Below, in pieces: positions 49,238-62,500 of a DNA stretch of 64,000 nt. Source of the stretch: Odontesthes bonariensis (lineage: Eukaryota; Chordata; Actinopteri; Atheriniformes; Atherinopsidae). Each line of letters begins with the position of its first letter. Within the stretch, counting starts at the first letter, position 1. Made by a program: the position numbers and the translations under genes. The notes under the pieces are model-generated. The model was not told the origin of the DNA. It made no database searches and saw only the letters and a list, made by a program, of their open reading frames with translations. The DNA lies in contig NC_134510.1 in assembly GCF_027942865.1 (NCBI RefSeq), positions 28,065,163 through 28,129,162 on the forward strand. The letters are read 5' to 3'.

Positions 49238-52200
49238 CTGAAAGAAAAACAACACATTTTTAAAACGAGCCTCAAATCAAACTGCGTTGTTTTTAACATT
49301 TCAGAAATATTTTCTCCATATATTCATTCATGTTTTATCAAACATAAAAAAAAAAAACTGAATTAACTTGTTATGTCATATATGTCAGGAATACTATCAG
49401 TTTTGAGTCAATAGTTTGGACACATCTATTCATGGATTGGCAGGTTATTGTCCTGCTAGCTCTACTAAAGTGAAATTGAATATACATGTAATTATCCGAT
49501 GAAAAGTTTTACATGTGTGGTGACATTTTTAGCTATTTTTAGCTGTCAGGCTCCATCATTTCCGCTGGAGATACCACTTTGTACAGCCTGTTTTCTTTGA
49601 ACAACAACATGTTTAGAAAATTGGTGACACTGAGATGGCTGATGATATTTCTGGTGACTGTGCTGTTCATGTTCACATGAAACTGTTAACTCCCCTGGAC
49701 TTGTCCCTGTATATTACTATGAGTTTAGAAAACACATCTATGAATGAAGAAGCCAGTGAGGCCTCCCAGAGTCTGGGAATGAAGTTAGTTTTCGGTGGTC
49801 TAACCTGTTCCATGGATGCTTTTTTGTTCAGGAGACCAGCCTCTTCATTGGCCTTATCCGTCTTCATCTCCACCACAATCTCGTTGTTCACCTCTCTGGT
49901 GGCTCTGAACATAGAAGCAGATTGAAAGTGTTTCATTGGAACGGCTCTTCATCGAGCCTGTGCTAAATCTAGTCAGGAAGAATTGATTTTTTCATCTCGT
50001 TCACAAAGAGTACCACGACAGTTAACCTTGTTTACACATGAGATAACAACTATCATCGTTTAACCCAACGGTCCTCCCATCCCTTCTACTCACACTTCCT
50101 TCTTGTCCTTCTTGCTGCAGGGCAGCTTGCTCTTCTTGTTCAGGAAGTAGATGAGGGCGACCAGCAGTAGGAGCAGCAGAACACACACCACCACAGCAAT
50201 CACCACCCCACTGGAGCCTCCCTGCTGCTTGTCAGCTACAGCACCACAATGGAGGGGACACATGGAGGGAAGGATGGAGGGGACGGATGGTGGGATGTAG
50301 GGTTGGTTGGATAGAGAGGAAGGAGGGATTTGAAGGTGGGAGGGAGGTGTGGAGGATTGATCACAGTGGAGGAGGTGGGAGGACGGAACGGGGAGTTTTT
50401 GATTCGCAAGGGGAGAGAGGCACCGTGAGGGGCGTTTGATTTGTGGGGTTGGAAAAAGAGGAGGAGGAGGGAGGAACATGATTTCATTTGGAGTGGATTG
50501 AAAGGGAAAAGAGGGGGATGGATAGGGTCCAGGTGAAAAGAATTAATGGATTGATGGGCGGGTGGGTGGAGAGGATAAGGGGTGGGGATTGGGATGTGGG
50601 GTTAGTCTAACTTCTGAATGCGATGACTGAAATGTGATGGGACCCAGTAACAGGGCCTGTAGCCTCACAGGTAATACTAGACAGCTGACCAGATCCAGAA
50701 AACAACACTGAGCATACTCACCCATCAACCTACACTTGTATTACTGTAACTGTGAGGACATGATACTATAAACACTGAGCGACATAAAAATGAATATTGC
50801 AAAGAAATAATAGCAATTTTTAAGGCAATTATATTTTTTCTGACTAAATGAGTATATTTTCTTTCATTTGTTTTTTGATTTTCAAGGATGTTGGATGATG
50901 GACTGTTTCTTGGCTGGGAGCTCTGACTTCTTGGCAACTTCCCTGGTATCCTAGCAACCTCACAGTAATAACAAGACTCCAGGAAAATATTTGAAGCCGC
51001 ACTTTTGTGTCGTGGTGGTTAAACCGACATCACCATCAGGTTAAAGCTGCCGTTGGCAGGTTTTCAAAATTCCGGGTCTAAAGTCGGAAAATTCGAACTG
51101 ATACAACTTTCAGGTCCCTCCCCCAACCTCTGACAAGCTCCGAATCGCCCCCCAAACCCCTCCCCCTCTGTGGACGAGGTTGTGCACGTGAGTTCACACC
51201 AGTGTGAGCGCACACAAGCTGCGGGCAGACTCACGCTCAGCAGCGTGTGCACAAGCTGTGATTGACAGGTAGGATTCCTCCACCCTAACGTGATTGGTTA
51301 AAAACAGCCGGGAGCGCTCGATTTTTGCAAGCATGATTACAGGCTTCAGAGGGAGCTACAGAATTCGTTATTTTTCCTAAACAGCCTATTTAATATTCTA
51401 CTTCCAGAATCCCATGACAGTTCAAGCTAATATGACTAAAAAAAAGTTGCCGACCGCAGCTTTAAACTGAGCTGAGTAAAGCTCTAAACATACTACTTGT
51501 AATATGAGATTCTCGTCATGTTTTGTGGTGTTTTATTAAAGTAAAGGACTAAGTAAGGAATGCTAAATTGCCTTTCTTTGCAACTATTTCCTTTCACAAA
51601 GACACCTGAAAGGGTTCCTCAAATCTTTTCAAGACGTTGCCTTTGAAACAAAATACCAGTCGGACATCCTGAGATGCACAAACGCCCCACCTAATTGCAC
51701 TATCTTAAGCATATTATGAGGGCAAGGGGATCTACTACAGGACATATTTAATTTGGTGCCGCATTCCTGTCTTGATGTTCATAATCCCAGTGATCATCAA
51801 AACAAAAAAAATGTGATAGCAAAAAGTGGTATTCAGTCCTCACTTGTGGTTAAAAGGATTGAGGTTGAGGTTAAAATTTCATGGTGGATCAATCAATTAA
51901 ATGCTGAAAATGAAACTACAGAAATGCACAGCAAGGTTGTTTTATGGTTAAATTCAGTGATTGGATCAACGGGAGTTCATCAGCATTGTCTCATGCTGCG
52001 CACCGACCTTTTTAGATGATGGTTGAATCAGTATTGATCCATCAGTTCTATCAATTCCATGTCGAACACAGCAAACTTTTTCAATTCAATTTCAGTGTTT
52101 ATATTTATCTATTTCCTTGACTAGACATGTGAATAAGTAAAAATTCTAATTTACGATGACATCCTGACAAAAGGCAAAACCTCTTGAGGACATTGAGCAA

Positions 52201-53511
52201 GGGGTCAAAGAGATACAACATAGATTAAAAACAAAATCAATACTTTATCCTAAAATATTTTTAATTGTTTTAACCTGATTTTGCCAACTACAATTATTTG
52301 GAGACTTTCTTCTATGAATTTGACAAGAAATTTGTCCAATAAAACTAAAATAATGATTTGATAAATCATCTAATGATCATTTAGAATTTAAAAAAAAATT
52401 AATCTTTGTCTTAAAACAAAGACACACAAACAATCTTTTTTTCCAGCCTCTCTATAGACATTTAGATATGATATATGTAACATTAAAAGCTTCATCAGTC
52501 ATTCATGGATTGGTCACTTTTCTGATAATGTTCCTAAAATGTTCCTAAATAAAGGAGGGAGACATGGTGCATGAGCGGGATTTGTGACTTGCACAAAATT
52601 GGACAGTACATAATGATGTATGACATGGCACTCTTTATGGAGTCCCAGTTTCCTCAAAGCATCATGTTGTATTGCAATAGCAACTTATTTTAGTGTGCCA
52701 AGCATCCAGTGCCTGTGTGATACAAAAAAACAGTAGATGGAAGCAGCTGTAAATATCCTTTCCTATCTGTTTAAGGTTGTTGAATGGTGACTGTTTTACT
52801 CGTGTAAATATGGTAATAATCATCAAAAGGCAAATAATCATCATGTTAAGTTGTATGACTTTTTCCTTTTTGAAGTTTTCTGTCCTTTTTCCTTTTTTCC
52901 TAAACTCTGTCCTCTCAACTACAGTTATACAAGTAGGCAACAGATACATACAGGAAAACATTAACTCTTGTGAACACAAATACATAACCCTGTGTGTGCA
53001 CACGGACATCAATTCACGAACAGTAACTCACAGCTCTAGACGAACACTATACACATGTTAAAAGGGTTAGCCATACAGACCTGACTTTAGCACAGGGTTT
53101 CCAGAGAGCAGCACTTTGAAAGAAAAAGAGTTTCTCAGTCCCATAGCAGAGCAAAGCAACAACCAAAACACACAGCGCTGAGAGCATACACACAAAAAAG
53201 CCAGTTTCACCATCTACATACAGCACCCGGAAAGTGACAACGACTAAAGGAAAAAGAAGAAAACCAGAAGGCAGTTGGAAAGAAGGTGGGACCAAAAACA
53301 CACAGTAAAGAAACAAGGAGAGGAATGGAAGAAATAGAACAGAATAGAGTTCTTTATTGTCCCCAAGGGGCCACAAAAACATGTAGTAGCATCCACAAAA
53401 TATAGGACAGACATCATACAAAGGTGACAAGAGAAGAAGAATAACCATATACAATATCCACAGTGTTCGGTAGCAATAGGGCAATATACAAGATTACAGT
53501 ACAGCAGAGGA

Positions 53512-53553
<42 letters not shown>

Positions 53554-56500
53554 TGGAAGGGTTTGGGCTAGAGGAGATGGATGGAGGGAAGATTTCTAAA
53601 TTACAGGGTCTGTACAACAAAGAGTCCTGAGAGAAGAAGGGAGGAGAGGAGAAGGAGGAGGGAGAAGGCTCTACCTTCAGCTGAGTTGTGAATTGCTGCA
53701 AGAGAGGAGAAGAAACAGAAGAAATGTTTGCGGTTATGGTGCAGCAAAAGAGCCAACTAGGATTGGGTGGCACCAGCTGTTAGTAAATCTGTTCTACTAG
53801 CTTGTTTGAACTAACTAGCTGGAAAAGCTACACAAAAGTAACACCTACAAGCCTTCAGAGATAAAGGTGGCCTGTGAAGCAATTCTGGCAAAGTGGCAGC
53901 ACAGGTCAACTTCTGTGTACAAGCGATGCACAATTACCCAAATAAAAGCACTAGTCACAGGGACAATCACTGGAAAATAGTATTATAAGAAGTATAATTT
54001 CATTGAATTCATGTGTAGGGGTAGTCAATGAGAAGACAGTCAGTTTGGAACTGCTCTGAGACACGAGGAGTCCGGTATGTACAATCTTTGAGCCAACACA
54101 TGCAAAAGTGCTGTGAACCTGAATGTGTGCACCCAGCGAGCAGCTTTCATAGGAATAAATGGGGTGCCATTCATCTGGATGGCATTATTTTTCCTCTCAA
54201 CACATCCATGCTGCTGCGCGCACATATTTGTAACAACTAACTCCCCACAGTACAATAACTAATTAGTTTGGTGCACTCTGCTTGGATTTACGGGTTAACA
54301 TCCAAGGGCACTTATATGAAAAGGTTGTGCAGCTACTTTAAATTTTTATTTTATTGCAACTGTCCCATTTTTTCCAAAAAGACTACGCAAAATTTAGTTA
54401 AATTAGTTTCCCATATATCTTCTTGAACTGACTCAGACTCCAAGGCAGATTCTAAAAACTTTGAGATGAAAAAAGAGGGAGACAAAGTAGTCTTGTTGCT
54501 CCCATCTTCTCACTGACCTCGCTTGAGAGATACCGGGAAGACCTTGCTATCTGTTCCATGCTCGTTGGAGACCTCACAGGTTACCCCGTTCTTCATGATA
54601 TCGGCCGTAGCTGGTAGGGTCACAGTGCTCACCATCTTGTAACCATCCAGTGATACGGACTGTTAGGGGCAAAGAATGAAGACATGGGAGTTGTGAAGTT
54701 GACATGGGTTCTCATAGATGTTACTGTTACCCAGCCTATGAATATTCAGCATCTATTTTTTCTTTTTTAAAACAGTTAGTTGTACAAGTTAAATCATCTC
54801 TCATCTTTGATCTTACACACATCATTATTTGCTTCTGACATTATCCAGTTTTTCAGAATTTTTTGGGAAAGTTTGAACTCATTTTATCACCCCATCTGGC
54901 ATTTTAATAATGAAATAATAGTACATTTCTTTAAAGTTGCTTCATTAGGGATTTTCTCTCGCTTTTGAAGTTTCAGAGCAGAAAATGTGAGGAGGTTAAA
55001 AGAACCATGCTTCAAACTTCACATAATGATCCAAATGAAATCATGGATTAAAGCGGCGCTATGCAACTTTCAGTAATACGGGGTTTGTTTACCATGCAAT
55101 ACACACCCCAAAGCTGTAGGGGGAGCTCCGTAGAAAATAAGGCGACAGTCTAGCCAGACTGTCGTAAACCCACCAGAAAACCCACCAGGCAATTTACGGT
55201 TTATTTTTCAAGACACTGGCAGAGAGTTGGGCTGTGTTCGAAACCGCCTACTACATACTACATACTTGAAAACGGCATACTCATCTATCTGACAGTATCC
55301 AGAGCGTTTACACACAGTGCACTTCACTCCTGCCCGAGCCGACATCAGCCGGCCTGAAAAGCTGATTTCGCTTAAGCTATAAACTCTGTAAATATATAAC
55401 TTTAGCAACATTTGACACATTTTCAGGCGAGAAAGTAGTCATTTAGACCCCCAAGGTGTTGAAAATCTGACAAAATACCGGCTATTTACAATTTTGTTCC
55501 CACGAATTCGCCGCTAGTAAAGCTAGCCGCAATGAGCAACGCACTTCCGGTTATGCCGTTTTGACTGCTCTCGTCCCGTTAACGGAATTTGACCGTTGCA
55601 TCTTGGGTAGTTTGAGTGTGACAAGTAACCTCATGATGAACACTCAACATTTCGGCGAATCTAGTATGCATCTAGTGTACATCCGGGAACTTAAAAAAGT
55701 ATGACTAGTAGGAATAGTAGGAGAAGTAGGCAGTTTCGAACACAGCCTTGGAGAGCCGTCGACAGCTAATGGAGAGGGGGTGTGTCTTATCAGGCTACCT
55801 GGCCAGAGAGTTATCAGAGCCCTTTACGACCTGCCGTGAAGCAGTAGTTCTCGGCTCTCGTGTGTCGCGAGACTTCCAGAGGTAAACAAAGCACGTGGCG
55901 CCACAGGCAAAGTTGCAAGCGCTGTTTCGGTCTAGGGCCACCAGATGGAGATGAAAATGTCACCGTTTTCATCAGAACGGGTCAGCCAAGCAATCTGATG
56001 ATTGCCAAGCAATTTTATGACCATGAAAAAGTTGCATTGTGCCGCTTTAAGAAAGAAGCAGTGATTTTAGTTTACTTAAACATTTCAATAGATTGTGAAG
56101 AAAACAAGTCTGCTTTTCTTGGATGCGTTTCCAGGTGTATACTGTACCTCTTTTCCTGAGGGCTTCCAGGTGAACTGAGGAGCAGGGGAACCATAAGCCG
56201 AGCACTTCAGAGTTACTGTGTCTCCTTCCTTCCCCACCTCTCCAGGAGCAGGATCCTCGATCATTGGTTTTCCTGAAAGTGTTGGGTAAACAAAGAGAAC
56301 AATGCAGTGAAACTTGGCAGTGAAAACAAACACATGTCCACCGTTCCATCTCATATTGGAATTAATCACACGGGAAGGAAGCATTATTCTGTCTCCACAA
56401 AATGCACAACTTCCCTCCTCTGACTAAAACAATAGCCCACACACTCTAACACCCATCATTGTTATTATGATCTGTGTGGGTGTGTATGGTAGTGTACAAT

Positions 56501-59500
56501 GGCTAATTTAGAAAAGACAAACTTCTCTGCTTTGAAGCAGAGGCCTCTCATACCTAAAAGGGACTTATTAGGGATGAAACTGTATGTTCAACAGATATAA
56601 CAATTAGTACAGTATGCATTTTCAGATGTTGTCGAGACATGTTTGTGTGTAAAAAAAAAATATATATATATATCATCCTTATCCATAGAAAAAGTTGGGT
56701 AAAATCTGACTAAAGGTAAAAGGCATGATTTATAAAACATTTAACCAGATGTGAACTTAAACTTTGGGCAAATATTTGCACATTTTAAATGTGAGGCCAC
56801 TAACATGTTTCCAGAAGGTTAGGACAGGGGCATGTTTACCATTGTGTTGAATCACCTCTTCTTTTAACAACACACTGAGCATTTGGAGACCAGCAGCTGT
56901 GGTTTCGAAGGTCAAATGTTTTCCCCGGATTTCAGCTGCTTAACAGGATTTCATGCTATTATAATACATGGCGGAATGTGGTTGGGAATTGTCTTGCTGA
57001 AATAAAAAAAAACCTTTTATCTCTAAATTTTGATTGCTCAGACCAATTGGTGGTTTCACACTTTATCTAAAGCGCTCTCTAATAGGCTTGGGCCTACAAA
57101 AGAATGGTGCGTTTGTGGATGCAGCTGTGGTTGAATGAGTTTCATAAGGGTTCCTGAGCAAATGCTTTTTAAAGCAGATCTGCTTTAGGGCCAAAAAAAT
57201 AAAAAAATCACAGCAACTAGGAATTGGGTCTCCAGCCAGGATTGGTCTGTTGTGTACAAAGATTTCTTAAGTTTCTCTAAATCTTTTGATGGCCTCATAC
57301 ACCACACAACCAAGGTTCCTGGTTCAAAATTCAGCTGGGGTCTTTCTGTGAGGAGTTTGTATGTTCCCTCTGTGTCTGCGTAGGCTTCCTCCAACAGTCC
57401 AGAAACATGGCAGAATCCACGTTATTGGTGGGTATAATTATTGATTCTACATTGACATTATTGATAAATTTGCCGCCTTGTTACTGATCCGCTACCCTAA
57501 TTAGCTGTAAGGTGTTCGATCTGTTTCTGGCATTAAATGAAAAAATGACAAAAAAAGTGTTTTTCATAAGTTCTCTTTATAAAATTTCAGGTACATAGAA
57601 GACTAAGCAATTTGCATCACTGCATTATATCAATATTTTTTAAAATAAGGCTGCATTAGCCGCTAATGTGACTGAAAGTTATTTTCTATGAGTGGGCTGT
57701 GCAGATCTGTGAATGTGACTCTGTGAATATAAATCTAGTGAGTATGTTACCTTTGACCGTGAGGTTGACACTGGCCTGGGCTGTCAGGCCTGGCACAGAC
57801 GGAACAGCTCCAACACACACGTACTCTCCTGCTTTGTCATAGGTAACCTCTTGTATTGATAGATTGCCGTCTTGAGAGAGCACTTCAGAGCCCTGGAAGA
57901 ACACAGACACACTGAAATAAAGCCAGTTTGACTCACATCATCCTTGCCTGAGTCTTTCTTTTTATTCTCTATATTTGAAAGTGAGAGTTGAACAGCACTG
58001 TGAATATCAAGACTCAAGGCACTCTGGTGTGCTGGGAAAGCAGAGGAGGATTCTTCACACACACTGTTTGACAGCACCGTGATAACAGATCATCCTCCAT
58101 GATAAACCTGTCTCTTGCAATACTTCACTATTTCTTCTCACAGGAATCCTTCTTAAGAACAACACTGTCTCTAGCCAGTTTCTATCACACCCAGGAGACA
58201 CAACAAAGAGATACACAGGCTACAAAAACAGTCCTGATGCTGCAGGAACACTCTGCACATAGCAAGTGCAGAAGCAGGGATGAATACAATGTATATCAAA
58301 AGTATGTGGCTTTACATTATAAGAATGCACTGGGATGCTTTAAATAGCCTGTAACAGAAAGCAAATAATGTTTTGGTGTTGTTTTCCATGGAAATCAATT
58401 GCAGAATATAGACAGTAAAAAACAAGTTGACCAAGCAAAAATGTTCAAATACAGAGCCTCTGGTAAAAATATATTTCTGTTTAACATCTGGCCAGTACAT
58501 TTTCAATTTGCAGCACTGATAAGTTAGTGATACAGCAACCATTATTATATGTAGGAATGCTCTGTGGAAAGATGAGGTGCATTAGCGTAGCTTAATGATG
58601 ATGTCTTAAGTCTATATCAGGCTTTCATTGCTGGCTAAAATCTTCATCATACACTATTATCTCCAAGCTAATTGATCTACAATCACTTTTTTATTGGTAG
58701 CGACTACCATCCCGAAAACTCCAACATAACAGAACCCTGGCCCTTTGTTTGGGGGCCACCTGGGTCTAAAAATACAATATTCAGTGCACCGTTAAAATCT
58801 TCCTCCAGCTTCCCATCTTGCCAGCTCACTCTGGCACATAGCCTGTGCCAGAGTGAGCTCCCAGGCCAGGCTATGACATGTTTTGATGGTGGCTGAGTGT
58901 AATTTGTGTCCCCAAAATGACATTTCTATGCGAACTTAGAAAAGGTGCATCACCCATATCAAAAAAGGTGTACCCTGAGAGAGAATCCAGTGGAGAGGAG
59001 TGGTACAATCCACCAACTAAAAATGACTGTTCTGAACAGAGCTGCTCAGACAAAATTGAGAATGCTCATGTGGTAATTTATCCCCGTGGTATTTTGATTA
59101 TAACATGTCTAAAACACTTTAAGACCTTGAGAGACCAAGTAAATTTACGCAAAAGGGGCACAATATGTCTCCTTACAATGAAGTTCAGCAGGAAAAATTG
59201 TCTGAGAGAAAAAAACATTTTATAAAGGAGCATCATTTGATATTCTTTAACATGAAAGTAAATAAAGTTGGAAAGACGTAAGAGGAAGAAAGGTTAAACA
59301 TTTCTGAAACAAACCTTTTTCCACTGAACTGTATGCACGTCAGATGCCTTGGTCTTGCACCGCCACTCCACCTTGTCTCCAAGCTTGACAACTTGAGGCT
59401 GATCTGGGGTCACGCTCACGGGGTCAATGTCTGACCAACAGAAAACAGACAGCAGCTTAGAGAAGGAGCAGGAGACACTTGAAAACATAAGGCTTTCCAA

Positions 59501-62500
59501 AAGGAGCTAAAGAGGTGCCGCTTCAAATCCAAAAGCCATATAATAAGCCATATAATAAGACTCTCAAAATGGCAGTACTGAACAAAAATGTAATATTTTT
59601 CTCTTTTGCAAGTGCAAAGCTTATACAGTTACTCTGGAGTTAAACTCATTTTAAAATGTTAAGAAAACATTTGAAACATTTGAAAAGTCTTTTTCAAAGC
59701 TGATCAATGTGTGCGATAAGATCAAATTAAGGTTGGGATAGCAGTAAATTAACAGATGAACTGTGAAAAATTGAAGTGGATATCGCCCGGCTGAAAGGAT
59801 TCCATTAAAGCTTACCCCATGCTAACCTCTCTAATTTTAAAGATTTACTGATTAAAAAAATAGCTCAATGCGAGGGTAAAAGTGCACAAACAGAAGGTAA
59901 ATTGTTCTTTACACAAACATTAACTCAATTCTGCAGTTTTACATGTTTGTGTGTGTCTTTGACTCACTCACAGTTGACTCTAAGGTTGATAACTCCTGTC
60001 AGGTCAGCTTCGAGGTTATCAAAGTCTGTGGCGGTGCATTTATAATTACCGGAATCTGTACGCTTGACAGATTTCAGTGTCAGGAGACCACCCTGACCAG
60101 GGACGCTCTGTCCCTGATTATGGAAAGAAAGTGTTAATATGGGTAAAGACTGAGGGAGAGGGTGAAAAAGATCATTTCATTTTTTGAGTAAAAAGAAATT
60201 CTAAGAAATGTTGCCTCTGCTCTCACTCAGAAGTTCATATGTGCATGAGATGTTTACGTACATCTTTAGAGAAGTCAAACTCAGGCTGAGGGTTTCCATC
60301 AGTCTCACATTTCATGTCCACATTATCACCCTCTTTGACTGCATTGGTGTTGAGTAGAAAAAAGGTAGCTTTCTCTGAAGGATCTAGATGGACAAGAACA
60401 GGAACAGAACAGGTGGAGAGTCCTTCATCGGTTACTTTTACATTGTTAAAGGTCATAAACAACGCATTCCAGAGGGTATACTTTCCCAGCACCCCCCTTT
60501 TCTATGCACCGGCATCCTTCTCTATCTGAAAATTGGATCTACATTCCAACTTGGAGCCTCGTGTAATGCTTCTGGGTGTATTATGTCCTAAAAAAATGGA
60601 AGCAACTGCATTTTCAAAGCTTCCCAAGTTTGGCACATTCACTGACAGGGTTACCTTGTACTGCTGTGACTAAAATACGTGTGGCGTATGCTGTGCTTCA
60701 TTCCCACTCCAACAAATATGATAGACCTACAGAAGACAATTTTTATTTATAAAACTAACTTATGAGGCTGTTGTTTGCTACAAATTCTACAAATTTAATT
60801 AGGCAGAAGAAAAAAGATGACATTTTATCCTGAAGTTTTCCCAAAAGTCCCTCTGACCTTTTAATGCATTAGTCAGACTTCTAAAATACATGGATACATC
60901 TTAGCTCGATACAAATCACCCAAAATGAAAGCTTATAAAACCAGATAAACACCCAAATATTATGATTAGGGTTAAAATCATTCCTGCATGTATACGCTGA
61001 ACGAGACTCAAATGGGCCTTGACGCTCTGCACATGCTCTAAAGTTCCAATAAAGCTGCTCTTTGTCACATTTTTTTGTGTTTGTTTTGCGTGATGGCTAA
61101 AACAAAAAGTCTGAAATTGTGACTGAAAATCAGTCTGTTAAGCTTTCGTGTCAACTTGCAGTTCCCTTAACTTTTTAAACTGTCGCTCTGCTCTGATAAA
61201 ATCGTGATTATATACCTGCAGCGTCGTCTGAGAAAATTCAGCATTCAAGTAGTTTATAGATGCCTCTACAGTGAATTCAGCTATACTTACACAAATGACA
61301 ATTTCCCACATAAAAAGTTAAAAGGGACATTTTAGAATCGCCTATTAACCTAACATGCATGTTTTTGGGACGGTGGGAGGAACCCAGTGTAGAGAGAACC
61401 CACGCATACTCTGGGAGAACATGCAAACTCCACACAGAACGGCCCCAGGAATCGAACCGTCAGTTTTTCTCTTTTCTCATTGTAGTGTTGACATACTGGT
61501 TTCATAGGAAACTTTTAATGATTAGAAGCAAGCAATAAAAGCATTCAAAATAGGTCAGAGGCAAGCAGTTTCCATTTAATAATTGAAAAAAATTTAAATA
61601 AAAGCTACTGAGAAAACTAACATTTGATCAAAAATATTGAATCAAATTAGTATTTGCTCATGGTGAAGTGGTTGGCACTTTCTTCTCACTGCAAAAAGAA
61701 TTTTGTGGTGAGCTATAGCCTTTTGTGTGTCGTCTGCATATTCTTTCTGTGGATGCACAGATTTTTTCCAGATTATTCAGTTTCCTCCCAGGACATATAT
61801 GTTAGATTAACCAGATATTCTATTTTAACCACACACCTGACTGAAAATGTGAATGATTGTTTGTCTAATCAAGTAATGTGTCAACCTATCACCTTAAAAA
61901 AAAAGTCTAAAGTGAGCTGAGAGACTTCTGGTTAAAATCCTCATTATAGCCTAACTACATGTAATCTCCCAGCCCCTGTGCTCTCGCCAGTCTGCTTACA
62001 GTTGAGGTTGATTTTGGTGGTGTCAGACTTCTTCTCCTGGATCTGGTTTCCTGGACTGGAATACTCCACAATGCAATGGAACTGAGAGTCCTTGTCAGCC
62101 TTCGTGGGCTGCATGAACAGGGTGCTCTTAATGGTGAAGAGCCCTGACGTCTCCTTCACCACAGAGTGAACCATGTAGGTCTCTGACAGAGAAGGGAGAA
62201 CATGTCTTAAGATGGATTACTTCAAATGATCAATTTGCAGGATGATATGAAGTTCGACCTGCCAGAGGACACATACTCTCGTTTTTGTCTTTGACCTCGG
62301 GAAGAGGTTCGTTGTTTTTGACCCAGATGATTCTTGGCACGGGGTGTCCATTCATCGCCGAGCAGGTGCCAATCTGATACACAAAGGAAAATACAGGAAG
62401 CGCAAATGATATGAGTAAAAGGGTAACTCTTATAAAAGCCATGTAATGTGGCAACACACAAACCTCTGAGCTGGTAGTATCCCCCACTGAAATGGCCTGA

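Noticed and set aside
53047-53484. 145-codon minus-strand hydrophobic frame
   Set aside because: Lies in an mcam intron over a repeat-like, A-rich plus strand; no family resemblance.
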